Positions 7,020-14,916 of a DNA stretch of 36,215 nt are shown here, one piece after another; positions within the stretch are counted from its first letter, which is position 1; each line of letters starts with the position of its first letter. The stretch spans positions 1 to 36,215 of the forward strand of contig NZ_JAHLPS010000010.1 of the NCBI RefSeq assembly GCF_018918055.1, read 5' to 3'. The stretch is from Caproiciproducens sp. MSJ-32 (GTDB lineage Bacteria; Bacillota; Clostridia; Clostridiales; Clostridiaceae). The translations under genes were made by a program, and so were the position numbers. The notes under the pieces were generated by a model. That model was not told where the DNA came from and searched no databases. It saw only the letters and a program-made list of their open reading frames with translations.

Positions 7020-8693
7020 ATGTCAAATGAAATCAATTCATCTAATTTTATTCGCAACATAATAATTGAAGATTTAGAAAGTAAAAAACATAATGAAATA
7101 ATAACACGTTTTCCACCTGAACCTAATGGCTATTTACACATAGGGCATGCAAAATCAATAGTATTAAACTCAGGTCTTGCAAGAGAATTTAATGGAAAAT
7201 TCCATCTAAGATTTGATGATACAAATCCAACCAAAGAAGAAACCGAATATGTAGAGTCAATTAAGGAAGATGTTAAATGGCTTGGCGGTGACTGGGATGC
7301 CCTTTATTTTGCATCTGACTACTTTGATATTATGTATGAAAAAGCTAAACTTTTAGTTAAAAAAGGTCTTGCCTATGTAGATGATTTATCTGCTGAAGAA
7401 ATAAAAGAATATAGAGGAACCTTAACTGAACCTGGTAAGGAAAGTCCATATAGAAACAGATCCGTTGAGGAAAATCTAGACTTACTAGAAAGAATGAAAA
7501 ATGGAGAATTTGCTGATGGTGAAAAGGTTCTTAGAGCAAAAATAGATATGGCATCTCCAAATATGAATATGAGAGACCCAGTAATTTATAGAATTGCTCA
7601 CGCTACTCACCATAATACAGGTGATAAATGGTGTATATATCCAATGTATGACTTTGCTCATCCATTAGAAGATGCTATTGAAGGAATTACTCATTCTATC
7701 TGCACCTTAGAATTTGAAGATCACAGACCATTATATGATTGGGTTGTTAGGGAATGTGAAATGGAGCATACTCCAAGACAAATTGAATTTGCAAGACTTA
7801 ATATGACTAATACTGTTATGAGTAAAAGAAAACTAAAACTATTAATTGACGAAAAGATAGTTGATGGATGGGATGATCCAAGAATGCCTACTATTTCAGG
7901 ATTAAGAAGAAGAGGATATACTCCTGAAGCAATCAGAAACTTCTGTACTGCTATAGGAGTTACCAAAGCTAATTCAATTGTTGATTCTCAAATGCTTGAA
8001 TATTTCATAAGAGAAGATCTTCAATTAAAGGCTAATACTGCAATGGCTATTATGAGACCTTTAAAGGTAGTTATTACTAACTATCCAGAAGATAAAACTG
8101 AAATGCTTACAGTTTCAAACAATGCAAAAAATGAAGCTGCTGGCACAAGAGAAGTTCCATTCTCAAGAGAAATATATATAGAACAAGAAGACTTCATGGA
8201 AGTTCCCGTAAAAAAATACTTTAGATTATATCCTGGTAATGAAGTAAGATTAATTGGAGCATACTTTATAAAATGCAATGAAGTTATAAAAGATGAAAAT
8301 GGAAATATTGTTGAATTACACTGTACTTATGATCCAGAAACTAAGAGCGGATCAGGATTTACAGGAAGAAAAGTTAAGGGTACAATTCACTGGGTTGATG
8401 CAAAAACTGCTGTTCCAGCTGAATTTAGACTATACGAACCGTTAATATTAGATGATGCTCCTGAAAATCAAGGTAAAAACTTCCTAGATCAAATTAATCC
8501 AAACTCTATGCAAATACTAAATGGATTTATAGAAGCTACAACAGCAAAAATTGCTAAACCACATGATAAATTCCAATTAGTAAGAAACGGCTTCTTTAAT
8601 GTAGATCCTAAATACACAAGCAAAAATAAATTAGTATTTAATAGAATAGTTTCATTAAAAAGCTCATTTAAATTACCTAGCGAAAATAAATAA
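7020..8693 (+). CDS. glnS: Glutaminyl-tRNA synthetase
   Basis: A 557-residue class I synthetase charging tRNA-Gln. The HIGH motif is HIGH (40-43) in [16 protein letters not shown], the wording specific to GlnRS rather than GluRS, and the KMSKS counterpart is VMSKR (266-270). The C-terminal half carries the two beta-barrel anticodon-binding domains, including [21 protein letters not shown]. The length matches bacterial GlnRS without a YqeY tail. AGGAGAGG lies just upstream of the ATG. Many Firmicutes make Gln-tRNA through GatCAB instead, so a GlnRS alongside a GluRS (16712-18385) is notable, though it is known in some clostridia. It is monocistronic, ended by the 8723-8770 hairpin. Confidence 0.96.
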   Translation: MSNEINSSNFIRNIIIEDLESKKHNEIITRFPPEPNGYLHIGHAKSIVLNSGLAREFNGKFHLRFDDTNPTKEETEYVESIKEDVKWLGGDWDALYFASDYFDIMYEKAKLLVKKGLAYVDDLSAEEIKEYRGTLTEPGKESPYRNRSVEENLDLLERMKNGEFADGEKVLRAKIDMASPNMNMRDPVIYRIAHATHHNTGDKWCIYPMYDFAHPLEDAIEGITHSICTLEFEDHRPLYDWVVRECEMEHTPRQIEFARLNMTNTVMSKRKLKLLIDEKIVDGWDDPRMPTISGLRRRGYTPEAIRNFCTAIGVTKANSIVDSQMLEYFIREDLQLKANTAMAIMRPLKVVITNYPEDKTEMLTVSNNAKNEAAGTREVPFSREIYIEQEDFMEVPVKKYFRLYPGNEVRLIGAYFIKCNEVIKDENGNIVELHCTYDPETKSGSGFTGRKVKGTIHWVDAKTAVPAEFRLYEPLILDDAPENQGKNFLDQINPNSMQILNGFIEATTAKIAKPHDKFQLVRNGFFNVDPKYTSKNKLVFNRIVSLKSSFKLPSENK

Positions 8694-8722
8694 TATAATA
8701 ATTTTTAATTAAATAAAATATT

Positions 8723-8770
8723 AAAGGAACCTTTATAGATATTTATTATACAAAGGTTCCTTTTATTTTT
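8723..8770 (+). terminator. glnS terminator
   Basis: AAAGGAACCTTT (8723-8734) pairs perfectly with AAAGGTTCCTTT (8752-8763), followed by a T-rich tail (8761-8770). Confidence 0.9.
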
Positions 8771-8877
8771 AATAAAATTATTTAATCTTGAAATGTTTAT
8801 ATATTATTTATAAAATTGTGTATGTATTTTATATAACATTTATCGTACTTATACACTTTACATAATTGGAGGTACTT

Positions 8878-9480
8878 ATGAATACTATGATTACACTATT
8901 AATTTTATCAGTTGTTGGAGGCTTAATTGGATGGATAACCAATGTTCTCGCAATAAGATTATTATTTAGGCCTATTAATCCAATAAAAATTCCCCTATTA
9001 AACATTGAAATATTAGGATTGATTCCTAAAAGAAAAAATGAAATTGCTGCTAATATAGGTGATGTAATTTCTAAAGAACTACTTTCTGTAGATGATATCA
9101 TAAGACAAGCTCTCGATAATTCTGATGGTGATAACTTCAATGATTATATGATAGAAAAAATTAAAACAATAATAAATGAAAAGATAAATATTATCCCTAT
9201 GCCTTTTAGAATAATGGCATCTCCTTATATAGATGAAATTCTTAATAATGAAGTCCCTAAAGCTATAGATGAAATTAGCAAGGATTTATTAAATAAAGCA
9301 AAAGGAAAAATAGATATTCAAAAAATCATTGAAGAAAAAATAAATGAATTAGATTTAGAACAGTTAGAAGATATAATTATAAAAGTTGCAAAAAAAGAAT
9401 TAAAACATATAGAAATTCTAGGACTAATTCTAGGTATAATAATTGGATTAATTCAAGGATTATTTATTATGTTTATTTAA
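8878..9480 (+). CDS. DUF445 family membrane protein
   Basis: A protein of about 200 residues with an N-terminal membrane helix containing the DUF445 hallmark GGLIGWITNVLAIRLLFRP, a charged helical middle part (repeated Lys/Glu/Ile, amphipathic) and a C-terminal membrane helix LGLILGIIIGLIQGLF. Both ends are thus membrane-anchored with the central segment on one face. The family (e.g. B. subtilis YheB) has no established biochemical role. Start choice: the open frame could begin with TTG at 8866, but that TTG lies in the ribosome site; GGAGGT (8868-8873) points to ATG at 8878. It is shorter than YheB, a size common for clostridial members. The gene is alone and ends in a bidirectional terminator. 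Confidence 0.85.
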   Translation: MNTMITLLILSVVGGLIGWITNVLAIRLLFRPINPIKIPLLNIEILGLIPKRKNEIAANIGDVISKELLSVDDIIRQALDNSDGDNFNDYMIEKIKTIINEKINIIPMPFRIMASPYIDEILNNEVPKAIDEISKDLLNKAKGKIDIQKIIEEKINELDLEQLEDIIIKVAKKELKHIEILGLILGIIIGLIQGLFIMFI

Positions 9481-9486
9481 ATATAC

Positions 9487-9530
9487 AAAAAGAAGCTCTT
9501 ATACAATTATTTGTACAAAAGCTTCTTTTT
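9487..9530. terminator. Bidirectional terminator between DUF445 gene and fsa
   Basis: An 11-bp stem (9487-9497 with 9520-9530) flanked by A and T runs on the two sides works for both convergent genes. An inner TACAA/TTGTA pair extends it. Confidence 0.88.
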
Positions 9531-9532
9531 CT

Positions 9533-10213
9533 TTATATATCTAGCATTCCATTTCCTTCTCCATACATACTATACCAGTCATCATTAAAATCATCTACAG
9601 CTTTTTCTATAGAAGGATTTTTAAATACCTGCTTCAAAATATCTGGCGCTGCAGTTATTGCTTCTGCACCATTTGCAAAAGCTTCTCTAACTTGTTGAAT
9701 ATTCTTAAAACTTGCAGCTAATATCTTGCAGTTATAATTATCTTTTTCTATTCTTTCCTGCAATTCCCTTATAAGCTTCATTGGATCTCCATCTAAATTT
9801 CCTATACGATTAACATATGGAGCAATATAATCTGCACCTGACTCCAAGGCAAGATATGCCTGCATTATTGTATATACTGCAGTTGCAGTTACCTTTATTC
9901 CCTCTGCCTTTAAAGCCTTTATCGCCTTTAAACCTTCCATAGACACTGGTACTTTTATATAAACATCCCTATCTATTTCTTCAAGAATTCTATGAGCTTC
10001 TTTAATCATTGTTTCTGCATCTTTTGAAATTAATTGAACATGTAAAGAACGCTCACTTCCAATTATATTTCTTATTTCTTTTATATGATTAAAGAAATTT
10101 TTTGGCGATGTTGCTTTAACAATTGATGGATTTGATGTTACCCCAACAATAGGTAAATATTCAACCATTTCTTTTATTTCTTTTAAATCAACTGTATCAA
10201 TTATAAACTCCAT
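9533..10213 (-). CDS. fsa: Fructose-6-phosphate aldolase (Fsa type)
   Basis: A 226-residue class I aldolase of the small transaldolase/FSA family. Schiff-base Lys87 lies in VYIKVP; Asp6 and the TSNPS motif (26-30) are present. Tyr133 in APYVNR aligns with FsaA Tyr131, where true transaldolases have Phe, so aldolase rather than transaldolase activity is favoured. FSA cleaves fructose-6-phosphate or 1-deoxyfructose-6-phosphate to glyceraldehyde-3-phosphate plus dihydroxyacetone or hydroxyacetone. A short C-terminal extension ends NGMLDI. It follows the glycyl radical enzyme gene by 22 bases in the same operon, as fsaA accompanies ybiW in E. coli, which suggests that the deoxysugar phosphate is its physiological substrate. 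Confidence 0.9.
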   Translation of the reverse strand: MEFIIDTVDLKEIKEMVEYLPIVGVTSNPSIVKATSPKNFFNHIKEIRNIIGSERSLHVQLISKDAETMIKEAHRILEEIDRDVYIKVPVSMEGLKAIKALKAEGIKVTATAVYTIMQAYLALESGADYIAPYVNRIGNLDGDPMKLIRELQERIEKDNYNCKILAASFKNIQQVREAFANGAEAITAAPDILKQVFKNPSIEKAVDDFNDDWYSMYGEGNGMLDI

Positions 10214-10235
10214 CTCTATCCTCCTAAATTAACTA

Positions 10236-12644
10236 CTAAAGTGTTTGCTCCGTTCTTTCAATTATATCATCCTGAGTTTGCTTAGATAATACGTTAAAGA
10301 ATGCACTGTATCCTGCTACCCTGACAATTAAATCCCTATGCTTTTCTGGATGTTTTTGAGCATCTAATAAGGTTTCTCTATCAACAACATTATATTGTAC
10401 ATGGAAACCCTTTAAACGGTTAAAGAAAGTACGAATAAGCATTATTAATTTTTGCTTATTTTCTTCCTTAGAAAGAAGGGCTGGCGTAACCTTTTGATTT
10501 AACAGCACTCCCCCTGTTATATCTTCTGTTGGAAGTTTAGCCACTGACTTAAATACGGCAGTTGGTCCATTAGTATCCATTGAATGAGATGGTGAACATC
10601 CCTCTGCAAGTGGTGTTCCTGCATTTCTTCCATCAGGAGTTGCCAAAGTTCCTAAACCTTGTCCAACATTTGCTGAAATAGAAGAAGTTCCAGCATATCG
10701 AAGTCCTCCTATTGGTCCTCTTCCGTATCTTGTATTTGGATACTTAACAACCTCGTCAATATATACTTCATATGCTTCCTTAATTAATAAATCTACATAA
10801 TCATCATCATTACCATACTTAGGCGCATCATAAATCAGCATATTTTGCATCCTTTTTCCTTCTTCTCCTGCAAAGTCACTTTCTAAAGCACTCCATAATT
10901 CTGATGGAGAAATTTTCTTTTCTTCAAATACCAGCTTTTTAATAGCAGCCAAAGAATCTGCCAAGTTTGCTATGCCAACTTGTAGTCCACTTACAAAGTC
11001 ATAAACAGCTCCACCCTCTTTAATTGCCTTACCTCTGCCAATACAATCTTCAACTAATGCAGAACATAATATATCAGGCACCTCTGCTTCTAACACTAAA
11101 TCACAGCAATTTTCTATTATTACACTATGCCTTGTAAAATCTCTTATTATAACATCCCAGGCTTTTTTTAAATCATCATAGCTTGTCATATCCTTAAAGT
11201 GCCCAACACCCTCAACAAGCTTTATTCCTGATTTAGGATCAACACCATTATTCATCGCAATTAACAAAGATTTTGGAAAGTTTAAAAAACTCATGCCTGT
11301 ACATCTATATCCCCATTTTCCAGGAACAGCAACTTCAACACAGCCAATTGCACTATAGTTGTAAGCATCTTCTTCTTTAATTCCTCTCTTAATAAAAGAA
11401 GGAATAATTATTTCATCTGAATTAAATGCCGGCATTCCAAATCCAAGCTTAACAACTTCAATACACTCATTCATAAACTTATCATCTAATCCTTTATGAT
11501 ACCTAACTGTTAAGTTAGGCTGAGGCAATCTTGTTTGAGCTACAGACTTTAAGATAAGATAGGATAAAGGATTTACAGCATCTTTTTTATCGGGAGTTTG
11601 TCCTCCTATTGTAACATTTTGATATAAAGGAGAGCCTGCACTAAATTGAGTGTGAGACCAACTTCTTATCTTATTTATAGTAAATGTTTTTAACCAAAGA
11701 TTTGTTAGCAATTCACAAGCTGAATCCTCTGTAATCACACCTGCTTCTAAATCTTTCTTATAGTATGGATATAGATATTGGTCCATTCTGCCATATGATA
11801 AAGAATGTCCATTTGATTCAATTTGCAATATTAAATGGATAAACCACATTGATTGAATAGCTTCATAATAAGAATCAGCTGCTTCATAAGGTACTTTATT
11901 CATTATACGGCTTATTTCTAAAAGCTCTGCTTTTCTCTTTTCATTTATTTCTTTTTTAGCCATTTCTAAAGCCAAATCTGCATATCTTTTAGCAAAATCC
12001 CTAACAGCCTTAATAACGATTAATATAGCTTGGTAAAAATGATACTTCTTTATATTATTAAAATCAGTTAAATCTAAGGCAGCCATTGCTTCTTTAGTTC
12101 TTCTTTCATAATCCTTCAATCCAAATTTCATTATTTTTCCATAGTCTACTGCTATATGAGCATCTCCAGAAGTAATATTACCTTCTGCTTTAATAATTCC
12201 TAAATCATAGAATACTTTAGAACTAGGCGGCATTAATGCAAGTCCTTTATCTTTAACTGTATTATGATACCAATAATCTGCTATTCCCTTTAACTTTTCC
12301 TTAGTTTCCTCAGTAATGTAAAAAACATCTCCATCCCTTTTTTCAAAATCATCTAGCTCATTTATAACCCAATCCATGGCATATTCAGGGAAAATTGGAG
12401 CACTTCTATTAGATGAGGCTTGATTACCAACTATCAAAGTATCATCTTCAATAAAAATTGTCATATTATTAAGTATTTTTTCTAACATGTAGGCCCTTTT
12501 TAAATGAACTGGTTTATCAGCATGTTCCTTATAAGCTTCAGTAGTTAATATTGCTCTCTCTGCACAAACATACGGTTTAGCTTCTAATAGTTCTTCCCTA
12601 AAATGATTCATTCTTTCAGTTAAATTCCCAAAATATCGACTCAT
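10236..12644 (-). CDS. Glycyl radical enzyme, YbiW/PflD type (candidate anhydrohexitol-6-phosphate lyase)
   Basis: An 802-residue glycyl radical enzyme. The C-terminal radical loop RVAGYSAFF carries Gly778, 25 residues from the end, and the thiyl-radical Cys435 lies in SAIGCVEVAVPGKWGY with Glu437 two residues on. GCVE marks the dehydratase/C-O lyase class rather than pyruvate formate-lyase, which has a Cys-Cys pair. Glycerol and choline lyases are alternatives. The fsa gene downstream and the divergent activase match E. coli ybiW-fsaA-ybiY, whose enzyme is reported to open 1,5-anhydroglucitol-6-phosphate. That substrate is inferred here. Start choice: GAGGAGGG abuts the ATG at 12650, so the in-frame ATG at 12644, six bases further, is preferred. 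A strong promoter lies at 12670-12697. Confidence 0.9.
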   Translation of the reverse strand: MSRYFGNLTERMNHFREELLEAKPYVCAERAILTTEAYKEHADKPVHLKRAYMLEKILNNMTIFIEDDTLIVGNQASSNRSAPIFPEYAMDWVINELDDFEKRDGDVFYITEETKEKLKGIADYWYHNTVKDKGLALMPPSSKVFYDLGIIKAEGNITSGDAHIAVDYGKIMKFGLKDYERRTKEAMAALDLTDFNNIKKYHFYQAILIVIKAVRDFAKRYADLALEMAKKEINEKRKAELLEISRIMNKVPYEAADSYYEAIQSMWFIHLILQIESNGHSLSYGRMDQYLYPYYKKDLEAGVITEDSACELLTNLWLKTFTINKIRSWSHTQFSAGSPLYQNVTIGGQTPDKKDAVNPLSYLILKSVAQTRLPQPNLTVRYHKGLDDKFMNECIEVVKLGFGMPAFNSDEIIIPSFIKRGIKEEDAYNYSAIGCVEVAVPGKWGYRCTGMSFLNFPKSLLIAMNNGVDPKSGIKLVEGVGHFKDMTSYDDLKKAWDVIIRDFTRHSVIIENCCDLVLEAEVPDILCSALVEDCIGRGKAIKEGGAVYDFVSGLQVGIANLADSLAAIKKLVFEEKKISPSELWSALESDFAGEEGKRMQNMLIYDAPKYGNDDDYVDLLIKEAYEVYIDEVVKYPNTRYGRGPIGGLRYAGTSSISANVGQGLGTLATPDGRNAGTPLAEGCSPSHSMDTNGPTAVFKSVAKLPTEDITGGVLLNQKVTPALLSKEENKQKLIMLIRTFFNRLKGFHVQYNVVDRETLLDAQKHPEKHRDLIVRVAGYSAFFNVLSKQTQDDIIERTEQTL

Positions 12645-12669
12645 TTTCATCCCTCCTCATTATACTTTT

Positions 12670-12697
12670 ATTATATCAGAGCCTTTTCATATGTCAA
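12670..12697 (-). promoter_or_regulatory. Promoter of the glycyl radical enzyme-fsa operon
   Basis: Minus-strand TTGACA (12692-12697), 16-nt spacer and TATAAT (12670-12675), both perfect hexamers. The start codon follows after about 25 bases. An operator-like inverted repeat lies just upstream at 12715-12732. Confidence 0.85.
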
Positions 12698-12705
12698 TAA
12701 TTTTA

Positions 12706-12767
12706 ATTTCAAACGAAAGTTATTATACTTTCATTTACAAGATTTTTATTCCTTTTCATACTTTCAT
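12706..12767. promoter_or_regulatory. Repeated GAAAGT/ACTTTC elements, candidate DeoR-type operators
   Basis: GAAAGT (12715-12720) and ACTTTC (12727-12732) form an inverted repeat around TATTAT. The 10-mer ATACTTTCAT occurs at 12725-12734 and again at 12758-12767, exactly 33 bases apart, about three helical turns. TTTCAAACGAAA at 12707-12718 is also symmetric. The cluster sits upstream of the minus promoter and inside the spacer of the plus promoter. DeoR-family repressors commonly bind such TTTC-rich repeats, and the regulator gene is two genes away. Binding is inferred. Confidence 0.5.
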
Positions 12768-12777
12768 ATGATATAAT
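12749..12777 (+). promoter_or_regulatory. Probable promoter of activase-deoR operon
   Basis: A perfect TATAAT (12772-12777) with a weak -35 (TTCCTT, 12749-12754) at 17 bases. A weak -35 with an operator-like repeat (12758-12767) in the spacer suggests regulated expression. Confidence 0.5.
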
Positions 12778-12852
12778 ATATTCAAAGAAAGATATAAAAG
12801 TTAGATATGGTTAAAATATTAGTTATTTGGTAATAATATGGAGGATGATAAA

Positions 12853-13746
12853 ATGTTACCTTGCATCTTTAATATACAAAAATTTAGTTTACACGATGGC
12901 CCAGGAATTAGAACTGTAGTCTTTTTTAAAGGCTGCCCTCTTGCCTGTAAATGGTGCTCAAATCCTGAATCTCAAAATCCATTAATAGAAATAACTTGGG
13001 ATAAATCTAAATGTATTCACTGTCTGAGGTGTGTTCAAATTTGCCCACAAAAAGCCATTACCCACGTAAATGATAAAATAATAATAGATAGAAGAAAATG
13101 TGATGGATGTTTAAAATGCGTAGATGGATGTAGCCAAAATGCACTAAATAATGAAGGAGAATTTAAAGAAATTAATGATATAATTAATGAAATATTAAAA
13201 GATCTTCCCTTCTATGAAGAATCTAATGGTGGTGTAACTTTATCAGGAGGTGAAGTATTATCTCAATATAAACAAGCCATTGAACTTATAAAAGAATGTA
13301 AAAAGCACAATCTACATGTAGCAATAGAAACCACAGGTTATGGAGCAAGGGATGAATTTAAAGCATTAATAGAAGATGTTGATTTATTATTATTTGATAT
13401 GAAACATTATGATAGTGATAAACATTTTGAAGGTACAGGAGTTTATAATGAAATTATAATCGAGAATATGACTTATGCAGTGAAAAGTGGTAAAATAATT
13501 ATTGCTAGAATACCAGTAATTCCTGACTTTAATGATTCTCTTAAAGATGCTTTAGAATTTTCAAAACTTCTGAAGAACATTGGTATAAAAGATGTTAATT
13601 TATTACCTTTTCATCAATTTGGTCAAAGAAAATATGAATTATTAAATAGAGAATATTCTTTAAAATTAGTTAAACAACTTCATCCAGAGGACTTAAAAGA
13701 TTATCAAAAAGTATTTCTTGATGAAGGACTAAACTGTTATTTTTAG
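12853..13746 (+). CDS. Glycyl radical enzyme activase (radical SAM, PflA-like with two extra 4Fe-4S clusters)
   Basis: A 297-residue activating enzyme that uses SAM cleavage to place the radical on the partner glycine. The radical SAM cluster is CPLACKWC near the N-terminus after FSLHDGPGIRTVVFFKGC. It is followed by an inserted ferredoxin-like domain with CIHCLRCVQICP and CDGCLKCVDGCS, the layout of activases for non-PFL glycyl radical enzymes (YbiY, PflC). TLSGGEVLSQ is the SAM-binding GGE motif. Start choice: the frame opens at ATG 12838, but GGAGG at 12840-12844 lies inside that reading and is 8 bases before ATG 12853, which is preferred. It is divergent from its presumed partner and ends 8 bases before deoR. 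Confidence 0.92.
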   Translation: MLPCIFNIQKFSLHDGPGIRTVVFFKGCPLACKWCSNPESQNPLIEITWDKSKCIHCLRCVQICPQKAITHVNDKIIIDRRKCDGCLKCVDGCSQNALNNEGEFKEINDIINEILKDLPFYEESNGGVTLSGGEVLSQYKQAIELIKECKKHNLHVAIETTGYGARDEFKALIEDVDLLLFDMKHYDSDKHFEGTGVYNEIIIENMTYAVKSGKIIIARIPVIPDFNDSLKDALEFSKLLKNIGIKDVNLLPFHQFGQRKYELLNREYSLKLVKQLHPEDLKDYQKVFLDEGLNCYF

Positions 13747-13754
13747 GAGTTATT

Positions 13755-14495
13755 ATGAATAAAAGACATTTACAGATATTAACATTAATAAGTCAATATA
13801 AAAAAATTGAAGTTAAAAACTTATCAGAATTATGTAATGTATCACAAGTAACTATAAGGAAAGACCTAGATGAATTAGAAAGAAAAGGACTTCTTAAAAG
13901 AGAGCATGGTTTTGCCATGGTCAATAATGAAGATGATTTAAATTATCGATTAACATTTAATTACGAAGAAAAATATCTAGCAGCTAAAAAAGCTTTAGCT
14001 ATTATAAATGATCATGAAACAATAATGATTGAGTCTGGATCTTCATGTGCTATACTAGCACTAGAAATTGCAAAAGCTCATAGAGATATTACAATAATTA
14101 CAAACTCCTGCTTTATTCCTAGGTACCTTAAAGATTATAAAGATACTAAAGTAATAGTACTAGGCGGAGAATATCAAACAAAATCGGAAGTCAATGTTGG
14201 TCCATTAATAAAACACAATTTAAAAGAATTCTTCGTTGATAAACTATTTATTGGTACCGATGGCATAGACGAAGATATAGGTCTTACAGGCAATGATTAT
14301 GAACGTTGTGAAGTTGTAAGAATGATGAAGGAAAGAGCAAAACATTTATATGTACTTACAGATCTTTCAAAATACAATAAAAGATCAAACTTTAAGCAGT
14401 TTGAATTGGATGATATAGATTATTTAATATGTGAAGATAATGTGCCTTCTTCATTACAGGAATTAGCAGTAAAATATAATTTTAAAATTTTATAA
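13755..14495 (+). CDS. DeoR/GlpR-family transcriptional regulator
   Basis: A 246-residue repressor-type protein. The N-terminal winged helix-turn-helix (about 1-57) contains NLSELCNVSQVTIRKDLDEL, the DeoR signature, followed by LERKGLLKREHGFA as wing. The remaining part is the DeoRC sugar-phosphate-sensing domain, with ESGSSCAILALEIA, VLGGEYQ and DKLFIGTDGID visible. The gene is 8 bases after the activase stop and has GGAG in between, so the two are cotranscribed. Effectors of this family are usually phosphorylated sugars; in this setting an anhydrohexitol phosphate or deoxyfructose phosphate would make sense, as inference. Likely targets are the repeats in the divergent region at 12706-12767. 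Confidence 0.9.
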   Translation: MNKRHLQILTLISQYKKIEVKNLSELCNVSQVTIRKDLDELERKGLLKREHGFAMVNNEDDLNYRLTFNYEEKYLAAKKALAIINDHETIMIESGSSCAILALEIAKAHRDITIITNSCFIPRYLKDYKDTKVIVLGGEYQTKSEVNVGPLIKHNLKEFFVDKLFIGTDGIDEDIGLTGNDYERCEVVRMMKERAKHLYVLTDLSKYNKRSNFKQFELDDIDYLICEDNVPSSLQELAVKYNFKIL

Positions 14496-14499
14496 AATT

Positions 14500-14533
14500 A
14501 ATGGCATCTGCATATTTTGCAAATGCCATTTTT
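14500..14533 (+). terminator. Terminator of activase-deoR operon
   Basis: AATGGCAT (14500-14507) pairs with ATGCCATT (14523-14530), extended inside by TGCA/TGCA pairing, followed by T residues. Confidence 0.82.
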
Positions 14534-14581
14534 CATATTAGTATAAAATTTTAACTTTCTAAAACTCTCTAATAAAACTTA

Positions 14582-14764
14582 TTAATCCTTCTTTATTTGC
14601 CAATAACATCTCTTAGGAGAATAAATTTTTTCTTCTTTCTTTAATTTATCCATAATTTTTGATACTTCTTTTTTATCAATACCTGTTCCTTCTGCAACTG
14701 CAGTAGCATTTAGAGGTCTATCATTTTTTACAAAGTAATCTAAAACTACATCATAATTTTCCAT
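14582..14764 (-). CDS. Small winged-helix DNA-binding protein (60 aa)
   Basis: A 60-residue protein consisting of essentially one winged-helix domain: VLDYFVKNDRPLNATAVAEG and TGIDKKEVSKIMDKLKKEE give the helix-turn-helix, and KIYSPKRCYWQIKKD the wing. It probably acts as a small transcription factor; similar one-domain proteins occur in clostridia annotated as MarR-like or hypothetical. AAGGAGA lies 6-8 bases ahead of the ATG, and a recognisable promoter lies upstream. A single Cys in the wing could be redox-responsive, but this is only a possibility. It is in the same orientation as the flavoprotein gene upstream (14911) but separated by 146 bases with its own promoter. Confidence 0.8.
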   Translation of the reverse strand: MENYDVVLDYFVKNDRPLNATAVAEGTGIDKKEVSKIMDKLKKEEKIYSPKRCYWQIKKD

Positions 14765-14797
14765 ACTTTCATCTCCTTCACCAATATTGTTACTATT

Positions 14798-14827
14798 ATT
14801 TTACATAATTATTGGTATAGATTTCAA
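14798..14827 (-). promoter_or_regulatory. Promoter of the 60-aa winged-helix gene
   Basis: Minus-strand TTGAAA (14822-14827), 18-nt spacer, TAAAAT (14798-14803), about 35 bases before the start codon. Confidence 0.5.
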
Positions 14828-14852
14828 GTATAAAAAGGAAATTTTTATTACT

Positions 14853-14916
14853 TTCTTTTAATAATTATTAAAGAATTAATATTTATAAATAATCACTTTC
14901 TTTAAATTGATTATTT
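14853..14916 (-). terminator. Possible terminator hairpins after the flavoprotein gene
   Basis: AAATAATCA (14887-14895) pairs perfectly with TGATTATTT (14908-14916), which overlaps the stop codon. A nearly all-A/T palindrome follows at about 14853-14875. Neither is a strong terminator alone. Confidence 0.35.

Noticed and set aside
3826-14495. Functional link between the alpha-amylase and the glycyl radical locus (starch to anhydrofructose to anhydroglucitol)
   Set aside because: That route needs an alpha-glucan lyase and a reductase, neither of which is in the window; several unrelated genes lie between.
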